A DNA stretch of 62,499 bases from Prolixibacteraceae bacterium (GCA_028282195.1 JANQII010000330.1:1-62499), one strand, 5' to 3'; positions 51,022 to 59,617 are shown, counted from the first letter of the stretch. The notes: generated from the letters alone by a model not told the origin. A program made the numbers and translations.

Positions 51022-52788
51022 ATGACAGATCCAATAAAAAAGCAAAACTCGTCAAATTCCAAAGAGGATAGTTCGAGACTTTCAACAAAACGTCTATATC
51101 GAATAGAGAAGAATAGATACCTTTCAATAGATCCAATAGAAGAAGGTGAGACTATAGATAAAGCTATCCCCATTAAGAAAAATTTCTCCTTGGATAAAAA
51201 TAACAGAAATAAAAACTCTAATTCAGAAATTCTTAATGATCTTGATGACACCGGAATTTATGGATCAGGGATTCCAGTCTCTCCTAGAGTGCGTATCGGG
51301 AAAATTATTATACGTTTAGGCATTGTATTTGGGATTGCTGCCGCTGGAACTTCTTATTTTAAGGAAGAACTCAAGCAAGATGATGATGAAGAAATCACGT
51401 GGACAGATCATGTGCGTAGCTATGTTAATGAAAACATACGAGCACACGGTAACGATATTTTACTCCTCAAAGATAAGTCTTTGGGTGATGTGAAATATGT
51501 TGGTGAGTTTTCAAATGGGCTGCCCAATGGTAAAGGCATTAAAATTGGTGAAGGATTTTGTTTTAAAGCTAATTGGAAGAACAATGAAATTGCTGATGGG
51601 GCTGTTGATCTAGAGTTTGAAAATGGTGTGCTATATGTGGGGCAATATAAAGACCAAAGATCACATGGGCTGGGAAAATTAACCGAAAGAGACAGCCTGG
51701 GTCAGAAAAGTGTTTATGAAGGACTTTTCGTAAAAGGGAAAAAACATGGTAAGGGCGTTATTTCATGGTCCGAACTAGGTAATCGTTATGAAGGTGTCTG
51801 GGATAATGGGCAGGTTGTTGGCCCCGGCAAGGGCAGCTTCACATGGGAAAACGGTAATCATTACTCCGGGGAATGGAAAGATAATAGACCTCACGGCCAA
51901 GGAACCATTAAACTAAAAAATGGTTTTAACGGTGTTGCACAATATGAAGGCTCCTTTAGAGATGGCCTTCGCCATGGAACGGGTACTTTTAAATGGGCTA
52001 ATGGTGCAGAATACACCGGTCACTGGAAAAATGGCCTACCTACGGACTCAAAACTTACAATTACATGGCCAGACAAACGATCTTATGAAGGAGGGTGGAA
52101 TATTTATTCTGGTCAACAGCAAGGGTATGGGACTCTGAAAAACGCAGACGGGTCAACTTATGAAGGGCAATGGGATCAAGGAAGAGAACATGGCAAAGGA
52201 ACGTTTAAATGGACTAATGGCGATGTTTACACGGGCGATTGGCTAAAAGGTGAAAGGACGGGTAACGGCAAAATCAAATGGAATAACGGCAATAGTTATC
52301 AAGGTGATTTTGTAGATGGTACACAATCAGGGCAGGGTACTTACCTTTTTAATAGCGGTACACGCTATGAAGGTGGGTTTTTAAATAACAGTTTTTCAGG
52401 TTACGGAACGATGCGTTGGACAGATGGGGATCGTTATGAAGGAGAGTTTTCAAAAGGAGAGAGAACCGGATGCGGTAAATTTTATTGGGCTAATGGCCAT
52501 CGTTATGACGGTGACTTTGTGAATGGAGAAAGAACAGGATATGGCAAATATTATTGGCCTGGAAATGGACGCTATGAAGGTGATTTTGTAAATGGCGTAA
52601 GAACCGGTAATGGCACGAGATATTTTCCTGGGGGTGCTAAATATCAGGGAGCATGGTTAAGGGGTAAACCTAATGGCCGAGGCACTTTTGTCTATAAGAA
52701 TGGAAAATCAAAAAGCGGAACATGGGAAAATGGGTGCTTAAAGGGATGGTTTGGAAGTCGCGATTGTAGCTACTTTTCGTATGATTAA
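51022..52788 (+). CDS. MORN-repeat membrane protein
   Basis: The 588-residue protein has a basic, polar N-terminal region, a single membrane helix (about 95-113, IIIRLGIVFGIAAAGTSYF) and then about 18 MORN units of 23 residues (type YEGEF..GERTGCGKF and YEGDFVNGVRTGNG) to residue 580. Such units form an elongated beta-hairpin rod that binds lipids or proteins, and the topology here suggests an inner-membrane protein with a long extension. It is followed 3 bp later by the VirD4-like gene, so it is likely a partner of it. Confidence 0.75.
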   Translation: MTDPIKKQNSSNSKEDSSRLSTKRLYRIEKNRYLSIDPIEEGETIDKAIPIKKNFSLDKNNRNKNSNSEILNDLDDTGIYGSGIPVSPRVRIGKIIIRLGIVFGIAAAGTSYFKEELKQDDDEEITWTDHVRSYVNENIRAHGNDILLLKDKSLGDVKYVGEFSNGLPNGKGIKIGEGFCFKANWKNNEIADGAVDLEFENGVLYVGQYKDQRSHGLGKLTERDSLGQKSVYEGLFVKGKKHGKGVISWSELGNRYEGVWDNGQVVGPGKGSFTWENGNHYSGEWKDNRPHGQGTIKLKNGFNGVAQYEGSFRDGLRHGTGTFKWANGAEYTGHWKNGLPTDSKLTITWPDKRSYEGGWNIYSGQQQGYGTLKNADGSTYEGQWDQGREHGKGTFKWTNGDVYTGDWLKGERTGNGKIKWNNGNSYQGDFVDGTQSGQGTYLFNSGTRYEGGFLNNSFSGYGTMRWTDGDRYEGEFSKGERTGCGKFYWANGHRYDGDFVNGERTGYGKYYWPGNGRYEGDFVNGVRTGNGTRYFPGGAKYQGAWLRGKPNGRGTFVYKNGKSKSGTWENGCLKGWFGSRDCSYFSYD

Positions 52789-52791
52789 AGA

Positions 52792-55700
52792 ATGGGGGAT
52801 TCAAAAATGGGAAATTTCGATCAATATAGTATAGAGCGCTACAATCAAGATGAAGAAAAAGACTATTTAAAACCAGCCATTGAATCAGAAGGTGGTATAG
52901 AACTCCTAGATAACGAAGCTGGCTGGATCATTGGAGCGCGTGGCGGCAGACCGCTTAGATTTCCTACAGATAAGCATATGATTACCATTGCTAATACGGG
53001 TGGTGGTAAAGGGACAAGTGTTGCTATCCCCAATCTCCTTAATCATGAGGGGTCGGTTTTATCTGTTGAAATCGGCGGTGCAACTTATCATCAAACAGCG
53101 AAGTATCGTAAGCATATTTTAAAACAAGATGTGCATGTGATTGATCCGTTCGGCATTACGGGTGAGCAATCAGCATCCTTTAATTTTATAGATGCGCTAG
53201 ATTCGAATAAGCCAAACTTCAAAACAGAAGTTTCAAAAATATCGAATACTTTGTTGAAGGATTTGGAGAACGATAGGAATCCTTATTTTAAGATTGCAGC
53301 TCAGAGTTTGATTGAGGCCATGATTATTCATGTCAAAATATCGCCGATGATTGATGATGAGGAACGTAATTTCACGAAAATTATAAATTTAATATCAGAC
53401 TATCCCAATGAAGATTGGTCTCTGTTAATGGAAGAATGGAGTGATGATATTGGGCTATTTCGTACTGGCTTAAATCAAGTAGGAAGAGAGTTTTTGGGTC
53501 GAGAAAACGACACAAAATACAGCGTTGTTTCTACAGCTCGGGCAGCATTATCTTCTTTTACCGATCCTGCCATATCTAAAATCACCGAGCACTCAACGTT
53601 TGATGTCTCTGATTTGCGGAACAAAAAGTCTTCTATTTATGTTGTGATGCCAGAGGCCGAATATTTTTCAGCTCATGCATCATGGTTAAGACTTTTTGTA
53701 GAACGAAGTTTTGCCGCATGTCCGAACCTCGGGGAAAAGGTACGAGACTTTAAGCAAAATGATCGTGTGCTTTTTATGTTGGATGAGTTTACGCAGCTTG
53801 GAAAGTTAGACGCAGTTGATGTTGGTATGCAAACAGCAAGGCAAAAAGGCATTACCATCTGGGCGATGTTCCAAGACTTGGGTCGTCTAAAAGAGGTTTA
53901 TGGCGAAAATATTGCCTCTTCTTTCTTGGGGGCAGGCATTTTTCAAGCTTTTGATATTGGCGATGATATAACAGCAAAATATATCTCTGAAAAAGCAGGA
54001 AAGCGTATTGTGCATATTCCTTCTTTTCGTTTTGACCAGAGTGAAGGTACAACGGAAACACATACAATAGGGACAGGTCACACAACGGGTCTACAGTTTA
54101 CAGATACGGAAGGAACACAAAGCTCGGCTACAGAGAATTGGAGTGTAGGACATTCTTCAGCGGAAACAAATCAAACTAGTAGAGGTTCGAATACAAACAC
54201 TTCTCAGAATGAGTCATTTGAAAGCCCCAGTCGTAATTTGCTCGGTATTCACAGGATACGATATCGTGATAATCCCAATATGTTTGATCAATACCGGGCT
54301 AAGAAAAGAAATTATGCTCAAGGTTCTCAGTATGGCACTAATGAAAGTGCGATGGAGGGCACAACGAATACGCAATCAGGCCAAAAGGGTGGTTCAATAG
54401 CAGCGAGCGTACAGAACTCGAGAGCGACCACTAACATTGATACAACAACTCAACAGAGTAGCAAATCTAAGGCGCATAGCACAAACCAAACGCAAGGTAT
54501 AAGTTGGACTCCCCAGATTTTGCCAGAACTTGATCCATCACAAGTGCAACAAGTTCTGGGTTCAAATAATGCTCAGATTATCTTTGTGCGCGCATCAAAT
54601 AAAACTATGAAGCTTATTGATCGCAAAGCCTATTTCTATGAAATGCCTGAGATCAAACGCCGTGCAGAGGGGCGTTACTTAATTGATCAACCTGTATATG
54701 AAGGTTATAAGCCACAGGTGAGGTATTTACCTACTCACGCTAATTTATTAGCTCTTCAAATACCACAAATTCAATATCCAAATGTCAAAATAGACCCGAA
54801 TGTAAATTATTCATGTGAGCTCAAACAGCCTTTAACATTAGACGCAGATGAAGGAACTGTAAGTTTAAAAGCATATACTGACAATTTAGTAAAATTTCAA
54901 AATGCTCTATGTAATAAATCAAGTTCTTCAGAAATTTTGGAACATCAAACAAGGTTATATGAAACATTTGCGCAAACAGCGCATATAATTGATATGGAAG
55001 CTGCTGAGATCAAAGATATAGTTGCAAATACAATGCATTTTACAAATAAAATAGATCACAGGTTTTTCCTACATCTTTTTCAAGTTCGCACAAGTTTCGA
55101 AAGGCTCAATAAAGTACAAAATTATTTAGATAATTTTGAAATCAGCCTCAACGAACAGGTAGAGCTGTTACATGACTATCAAAAAGATGTTTTAAAAAAA
55201 ATGGACATACAACAAGAGTTCATAGCAGCAGCCAAGCATTATCAAGAGTTCTTGAAAGAATTTACTATTATGGCCTTAGACTGGAAGGGGATTCCTTTGC
55301 CAGAGCGTATTCAACACAACACCTCTGAAAAAGCTCTTAATTATCCATCACGCGAAGAGCGTAGAGAAATTCTGCATAAAAAAGTGTATAGACCACATGT
55401 TCCTAGAGATCAAGCACCCAAATTTGATTTAAACTTTGATACAGAAGAATCTCGCGGTGCCAATCAACATAATATATCGATGGATAAACGTTTTCAGGAT
55501 CTATTGATGGAAAACACCATAAAGTTACGTAATGGACGTAAGGTTTCTGCATGGCATTTAATTTCTATTTTGCACAAACGTAACAAAGCACCAGCTAAGA
55601 CACGTAAAACTAAAATTGGCCGTGAATTTGTAGGTAGGTTATCTAATAGAAATTTAACATATTATCTCGAAAAAAGAATGAAAGAAATTTTACCTCAGGT

Positions 55701-56028
55701 TTCTCGTTATCATAAAAACGCTGTTTCTGAACAAAATAAAATGTCTGACCATGTGAAAAGTAGAAAACAGCTTTGGGCTAACACAGCGCACAAAATTAAT
55801 GATGCAAAGGTTGAATTATATGAATTTTCAAATCAATTGCTAAAACGCAAGTCTGATCTAGCAAATTATGTTGAATATTTAAAAGGAGAATTTCAAGAAG
55901 TACAGAAGATGGATTTGTTTGTACATGCTGATAGCGTGGACGTTCATAATAAAATTGCTCGTATGAAAGAATGGGATCAGTTAGAGCGTATTAAACTTGA
56001 AAATCCAAATAAATATAGCTTGGAGTAA
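52792..56028 (+). CDS. VirD4/TraG-family coupling protein with long C-terminal extension
   Basis: This 1078-residue protein has the VirD4-type Walker A TGGGKGTSVAIPNLL (from residue 69) and Walker B VLFMLDEFTQLGKLD (D331-E332), with MQTARQKGITIWAMFQDLGRL following, as in plasmid coupling ATPases. Residues of about 410-560 are low-complexity Ser/Thr/Gln-rich, and 560-1078 are a largely helical extension unlike ordinary VirD4. No N-terminal transmembrane pair is visible, so it could rely on its MORN neighbour for membrane contact (inference). No VirB channel genes are in the window. It is of a different lineage from the coupling protein at 23165. Confidence 0.78.
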   Translation: MGDSKMGNFDQYSIERYNQDEEKDYLKPAIESEGGIELLDNEAGWIIGARGGRPLRFPTDKHMITIANTGGGKGTSVAIPNLLNHEGSVLSVEIGGATYHQTAKYRKHILKQDVHVIDPFGITGEQSASFNFIDALDSNKPNFKTEVSKISNTLLKDLENDRNPYFKIAAQSLIEAMIIHVKISPMIDDEERNFTKIINLISDYPNEDWSLLMEEWSDDIGLFRTGLNQVGREFLGRENDTKYSVVSTARAALSSFTDPAISKITEHSTFDVSDLRNKKSSIYVVMPEAEYFSAHASWLRLFVERSFAACPNLGEKVRDFKQNDRVLFMLDEFTQLGKLDAVDVGMQTARQKGITIWAMFQDLGRLKEVYGENIASSFLGAGIFQAFDIGDDITAKYISEKAGKRIVHIPSFRFDQSEGTTETHTIGTGHTTGLQFTDTEGTQSSATENWSVGHSSAETNQTSRGSNTNTSQNESFESPSRNLLGIHRIRYRDNPNMFDQYRAKKRNYAQGSQYGTNESAMEGTTNTQSGQKGGSIAASVQNSRATTNIDTTTQQSSKSKAHSTNQTQGISWTPQILPELDPSQVQQVLGSNNAQIIFVRASNKTMKLIDRKAYFYEMPEIKRRAEGRYLIDQPVYEGYKPQVRYLPTHANLLALQIPQIQYPNVKIDPNVNYSCELKQPLTLDADEGTVSLKAYTDNLVKFQNALCNKSSSSEILEHQTRLYETFAQTAHIIDMEAAEIKDIVANTMHFTNKIDHRFFLHLFQVRTSFERLNKVQNYLDNFEISLNEQVELLHDYQKDVLKKMDIQQEFIAAAKHYQEFLKEFTIMALDWKGIPLPERIQHNTSEKALNYPSREERREILHKKVYRPHVPRDQAPKFDLNFDTEESRGANQHNISMDKRFQDLLMENTIKLRNGRKVSAWHLISILHKRNKAPAKTRKTKIGREFVGRLSNRNLTYYLEKRMKEILPQVSRYHKNAVSEQNKMSDHVKSRKQLWANTAHKINDAKVELYEFSNQLLKRKSDLANYVEYLKGEFQEVQKMDLFVHADSVDVHNKIARMKEWDQLERIKLENPNKYSLE

Positions 56029-56070
56029 AATTGAAACAGCTTAAGTTAACTAATGTAGTAGGAGACTAAG

Positions 56071-56322
56071 ATGAAAAAAATTGAAATTGATGGCATTGAA
56101 ATCGAGTATGAAATCAAGTCGATCGCCAATAATGCTCTTTTCAAATTAAAAATAGAGGAAGAGAGCTATGAGGTTTTTGTAGAAGGCTTATCGAATGGAG
56201 AGATGGTTTATCTAAAAGCAGCTGTAGATACATATCAGATGATCTCTCAGCATAGGCGGTTGATTGTAAGGTTTTTGGAGTTCTACTTAGAAGCCGATAA
56301 AACTAAAGTGGAGTTTGCGTAG
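56071..56322 (+). CDS. Small hypothetical protein between coupling protein and putative effector
   Basis: The 83-residue product (MKKIEIDGIEIEYEIKSIAN...) is acidic, with two beta strands then helices (LYLEADKTK-like end). An AGGAG site lies before the ATG. Position, small size and acidity suit a chaperone or immunity protein for the next gene's product, from which it is separated by only 2 bp. No family is recognised. Confidence 0.5.
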   Translation: MKKIEIDGIEIEYEIKSIANNALFKLKIEEESYEVFVEGLSNGEMVYLKAAVDTYQMISQHRRLIVRFLEFYLEADKTKVEFA

Positions 56323-56324
56323 AC

Positions 56325-57635
56325 ATGAGCGGCGACAATACTCAAAACTTTTATCAGACACAAATTAACCAGCTTAAAAATATGACAGGTTATGCATATA
56401 CATCTGAAGGGAAGTCTATGTTTTATGCGGGGGAGGGTAATTGGCAACGTGCTTCAGAGTATGCAGAAATGCATAATATGAACCCTGTTACACAAACTAG
56501 ACCAGGGGAAATTCTTGATACTGTAGTTACACGAGAACAATCATCTATAAATAGAGATGATAAAAAAGCAATTTGGAGATCGGCTTCTAGATCATACGCC
56601 GCGCAAGTTGAGGGCAATGTAAAAACCTTTGTTGCTGGTGCTAATCCAGACAGTATTTTTCGCAAGACAGAGCTATCTACTATCCTCAATAATGAAAAAG
56701 TGGAAACGATAAACGGTTTAGAACGTACAGAAATTGATCAGCAACGCCGTCAAACGTTTCAGCGATTAACCCAACAAGGAGTAGAGCCGCGTCAAGCAGC
56801 AGGTCAAGCGAATGACTCCGCTCATAGGAAAGTTGCTATACAGGAAATACGACAAGACTTACAAAAGGCAGAAGAACAAAAGGACCAAGCTTTGAAAGAG
56901 GATGCACAAGAACGGCTAGAGGCATTACGCTTACAAAATAAAAAAGAGGTGCAACAAGCCCAGCAATTAAAACTCAATGAAGAGCGCCAGGAGGAGATTG
57001 AGCAAGATTTTGATCATGCCTCTGAGGAAATAGAAAAAGCCCAGCAATCAGAGCCTAATGAAGAATATCAGAACGAGATCGAAAAAGATGAAGCTGTTCA
57101 AAAATATGGTGCAGAGAGATATGAGAAAATAGAACAACAAAATTTTGAAAAATTAACAAGCCAAGGCGTTAAGGCCGAGTACGCTCAGAAAGCTGCGCAA
57201 GATCGTGTAAGTCATGTTCAAGAAAAACTTATTCTTAATGCACAAAGAGAGAAGTTGCAGCAAAAGGGTGAACAGCTACAGGCTAAAGAAGCTCTTGCTT
57301 ATCAAGAGAAGTTAAGAGATTTTCAAAATCGACGAATACAAGATTTAAAAGATCAAGCCCAACAACAAGGCATGGACTATAAAGGTCCTCCACAGCAAGA
57401 TCCGTCTCTTTCTGAAAAATCTGATGAAGCAAATGCAAGAGCGTTCAAGCAGCAGACACATTTGAAAGCAGCTTTTAATGAAGGGCGTTTTAAAGAAAAT
57501 GAATTTGAAAAACGCTCAATAAATATAGAGCGTAATCGTAATAATATGATTGAGAGATCTATGGCTCATAATCTTGGAGGTATAGAACAAAATAAAGACC
57601 TTGAACAAAACCAATCTCATAGTCTTGGTCATTAA
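56325..57635 (+). CDS. Gln/Glu-rich coiled-coil protein with toxin-like N-terminus
   Basis: The 436-residue protein has an N-terminal globular segment (about 30-130) with WRSASRSYAAQVEGNVKTFV and IFRKTELSTILNNEKVETIN, which reads like the F/W-x-x-x-S-x-x-Y-A...G-x-V...ELP-x-L...N-x-x-V pattern I remember from polymorphic-toxin C-terminal domains. The rest is a long Gln/Glu/Lys coiled coil. It follows the coupling protein and small acidic gene on the same strand, so it may be a substrate (effector) of that ATPase. The toxin link is a remembered pattern only. Confidence 0.45.
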   Translation: MSGDNTQNFYQTQINQLKNMTGYAYTSEGKSMFYAGEGNWQRASEYAEMHNMNPVTQTRPGEILDTVVTREQSSINRDDKKAIWRSASRSYAAQVEGNVKTFVAGANPDSIFRKTELSTILNNEKVETINGLERTEIDQQRRQTFQRLTQQGVEPRQAAGQANDSAHRKVAIQEIRQDLQKAEEQKDQALKEDAQERLEALRLQNKKEVQQAQQLKLNEERQEEIEQDFDHASEEIEKAQQSEPNEEYQNEIEKDEAVQKYGAERYEKIEQQNFEKLTSQGVKAEYAQKAAQDRVSHVQEKLILNAQREKLQQKGEQLQAKEALAYQEKLRDFQNRRIQDLKDQAQQQGMDYKGPPQQDPSLSEKSDEANARAFKQQTHLKAAFNEGRFKENEFEKRSINIERNRNNMIERSMAHNLGGIEQNKDLEQNQSHSLGH

Positions 57636-57672
57636 TGAATCAGTATTTATACTTTTTGGGCTAGGAGTCTAA

Positions 57673-57729
57673 ATGACATTTTGTAACTTTGCGTACATTG
57701 TTATTGAGGTAGGGTTTGCTTCATCCTAA
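57673..57729 (+). pseudogene. Start of a gene cut off by the repeat junction
   Basis: A TAGGAG site followed by ATG at 57673 opens a reading frame of 18 codons that reaches a stop (TAA 57727-57729) inside the direct repeat starting at 57719. It is most simply the beginning of the next gene in the block, truncated when the block was joined to the repeat. The fragment is too short to identify. Confidence 0.45.
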
Positions 57730-57837
57730 TTTAATTCCCATTTTGGGAAAGGACGAGAAGGGTTTCCTATCTTTTTCCACTAAAAAACAGGAAAAAGCTC
57801 AGAAACCAACATTTTTTTGTCCGTTTTTTGTCCGCTT
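57719..57837 (+). repeat. Terminator/TTTTGTCCG direct repeat, right copy 1
   Basis: CTTCATCCTAATTTAATTCC is followed by CTTTTTCC...GGAAAAAG hairpin arms and by tandem TTTTGTCCG words ending near 57835. The same unit returns at 58952-59071. It resembles the segment just upstream of the integrase (18881-18925), so it is probably an attachment end of a related element. The remaining gap to 58199 holds the next repeat and promoter. Confidence 0.65.
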
Positions 57838-57949
57838 GGAGTAGGGGCAATCTAAAAGGGTTGTAAAGACGGCTTATTGCTGAAAAACATACATATCATG
57901 TAGAATGCGCCGTTCTCCTGGAATTGAGATAATTTTCTTCAGAGTATAA

Positions 57950-58032
57950 AAGAAATTCTCTAAAAGTGCTGATTTTAGAGGATTTCTTAGTTCTTATAAT
58001 TTCTTATCCTTTCTCATTGTTTCTCAATCAAG
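57950..58032 (+). repeat. Attachment-like repeat, copy 2
   Basis: The hairpin CTCTAAAA...TTTTAGAGG (57958-57983) is followed by TTTCTTATCC / TTTCTCATTG / TTTCTCAATC (57999-58030), matching the copy at 62050-62125 at nearly every position and the copy at 18801-18880 more loosely. Confidence 0.65.
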
Positions 58033-58143
58033 AAATCCTTTTCTGTAAAACCGGGTGGTCTGTATAAAAACTTTAGCGTGGTAACACAGTACTTTCTTTA
58101 AAGGTAATCCTGATTTTCAATGGATTAAAAACTCTTCAAATAT

Positions 58144-58176
58144 TGACAATATATGAAGAATGTTTTATATTTGTCA
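58144..58176 (+). promoter_or_regulatory. Promoter and operator of the first toxin-antitoxin pair
   Basis: TGACAATATA and TATATTTGTCA are inverted arms with one bulged base, around 58144-58176, and TATATTTG (58166-58173) is a Bacteroidota -7 box. The overlap fits autoregulation by the antitoxin, 24 bp upstream of its start. Confidence 0.6.
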
Positions 58177-58199
58177 GAGAATAAAAACAGGTTAAATTC

Positions 58200-58463
58200 A
58201 TGTCTAAAACTGAATCGTTAAATATTGCGCTTACTGAGAAAATGAAAAGGTTCATAACCAGTCAGGTTGGAAATAATACGCTCTATTCTACACCAAGTGA
58301 GTATGTGCGTGATTTAATACGCCGTGATCAAGATCGTATTGAAGCCGCCAAGCTCCGCAATGCCGTTATAGAGGGGTATCAGGATGCCATTCATGGGCGA
58401 ACCCGTGAATTTTCAGGTGATTTAATGGCAGACCTAAAAGCACACCAACAAACAAAACCTTAA
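58200..58463 (+). CDS. ParD-family antitoxin
   Basis: The 87-residue protein has the ribbon-helix-helix DNA-binding region SLNIALTEKMKRFITSQVG then TPSEYVRDLIRRDQDRIE, as in ParD/CopG antitoxins; the C-terminal tail would neutralise the toxin. Its stop abuts the ParE start at 58464, which is normal for this pair. The operon has its own operator. Confidence 0.82.
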   Translation: MSKTESLNIALTEKMKRFITSQVGNNTLYSTPSEYVRDLIRRDQDRIEAAKLRNAVIEGYQDAIHGRTREFSGDLMADLKAHQQTKP

Positions 58464-58817
58464 ATGCCAAAACTTTACCTTACCGCAAGAGCCTTGGACG
58501 ACCTTCAGGAAATATTTGATTACTCTGCTGAAGAATGGGGTGAAGAGCTTGCCTTAAAATATATCCAAAGTTTTGAAGATGCTTTTTCGATTTTGAAAGA
58601 AAACAAAGGCATCCTAAAAGTTAATAGCAATATTTCATCAAAGTTCAGGACATATTTCGTGAAGAAACACTGTGTAATCTGCGATGTTGTTAAGGATACG
58701 ATCTTTATCCTTACAATCAGGCATACTTCCATGAACCTTCTTGAGCGTTTAAAAGACCTTGAACCGAATTTGGAGGAGGAAGTTAAAATCCTTCATACTA
58801 AACTTAATAGTCGATAA
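58464..58817 (+). CDS. ParE-family toxin
   Basis: The 117-residue protein is a RelE/ParE toxin: it opens with LTARALDDLQEIFDYSAEEWG, the standard ParE helix pair, and ends with the beta-sheet VVKDTIFILTIRHTSMNL. ParE proteins poison DNA gyrase. Together with the ParD it could stabilise the element. The frame continues slightly longer than a typical ParE (about 100 residues). Confidence 0.82.
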   Translation: MPKLYLTARALDDLQEIFDYSAEEWGEELALKYIQSFEDAFSILKENKGILKVNSNISSKFRTYFVKKHCVICDVVKDTIFILTIRHTSMNLLERLKDLEPNLEEEVKILHTKLNSR

Positions 58818-58824
58818 ACCGGTG

Positions 58825-58951
58825 CTGCATTGATTTTTTTCAACGGTTGAAACAGGCTGAGTTGTTGTTCAGCTTTCTTTTTGGCAGATGCTTCTGTCCA
58901 GATCTCAGATTGCTCTTTTTCGATGGGGAGTATACCAAGACCGTTCGAATT
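58825..58951 (-). pseudogene. Degraded 3' end of the methylase-like gene (second copy)
   Basis: About 125 bp match 34205-34330, the last codons of the methylase-like gene, including TCAGATTGCTCTTTTTCGAT and GACCGTTCGAATT, with scattered substitutions. It stops exactly at the CTTCATCC repeat starting at 58952. A second copy of the proteobacterial-like block must once have been here and been deleted to this stub. Confidence 0.75.
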
Positions 58952-59071
58952 CTTCATCCTAATTTAATTCCCATTTTTTGAAGAATAAGAAGGATTTCCT
59001 ATCTTTTTCTATTTAGAAATAGGAAAAAGCTCAGAAGCCAATATATTTTTGTCCGTATTTTGTCCGCGCAA
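58952..59071 (+). repeat. Terminator/TTTTGTCCG direct repeat, right copy 2
   Basis: Near-identical in layout to 57719-57837 (CTTCATCCTAATTTAATTCC, hairpin arms CTTTTTC/GAAAAAG, TTTTTGTCCGTATTTTGTCCG). The two copies are 1.2 kb apart in direct orientation and could recombine, deleting the ParDE pair between them. Confidence 0.65.
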
Positions 59072-59104
59072 AGCACACATAGCCACAAACATCTAAAAAT
59101 AAAC

Positions 59105-59133
59105 TACCCCGGGGCAGAGCCCACGAGGTATCA
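59105..59133 (+). repeat. ACTACCCC-type hairpin
   Basis: CTACCCC...GGGG-like arms (59105-59133) form a hairpin resembling those at 20320-20350 and 62203-62227. Just beyond it GTTTG-TCCCG-CAAAC is a smaller stem. The gap 59072-59359 holds otherwise only a 43-codon frame from 59234 (MEKCGTIGKEVK...), too short to call. Confidence 0.45.
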
Positions 59134-59359
59134 AAAGGAGTTTGTCCCGCAAACGTATTAGCTTCCGACCCAGAGGATCGGGGTATTAAACCACATTATG
59201 AATAAAAACATTATAAAATAACGCACTCTCCATATGGAAAAATGTGGTACTATTGGAAAAGAGGTAAAAGGGTCACGGAAACCGGAAAACGAAATTGATT
59301 TTATTCCTGATGCTCGTCATTTCGGTGAAGGTAAAGAGAAAGAAACTTTTCCCAAAGTG

Positions 59360-59617
59360 GTATGAGTATGAAAACTTATGCGGTTACCCAACTTCCGGCA
59401 TGACGTGCTAAAAACGGTTTTCAAGCTTGGCAAACCTGCAAGGGAGAAAGTCAAAGCTTATGAGCTATTTACCTTTCATTCCAGCAGAAGGACATTTGCG
59501 AGTTTTTGTGTCCGGCATGGATGCACACTGGATCAAATTGGACTGATATACGGACACTCAAAAGGTACTTATCTGCTTTTTCCAGAGAGAACACACCGGA
59601 TGACTTGCCTAATTTTT
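59360..59617 (+). pseudogene. Degraded 3' end of the integrase gene (copy 3)
   Basis: The sequence parallels 20030-20292 of the integrase: KLPSFQHDVLKTVFRLGK, FTFHSSRRTFASFCVRHGC and TLDQI are recognisable. A deletion of about 16 bases just after the DQI codons shifts the frame, so no functional catalytic end remains. It is a remnant of an older integrase of the same family. Confidence 0.8.

Noticed and set aside
59234-59365. 43-codon frame (MEKCGTIGKEVK...) as a gene
   Set aside because: Too short, unsupported by a ribosome-binding site, and it lies in a region of remnants.
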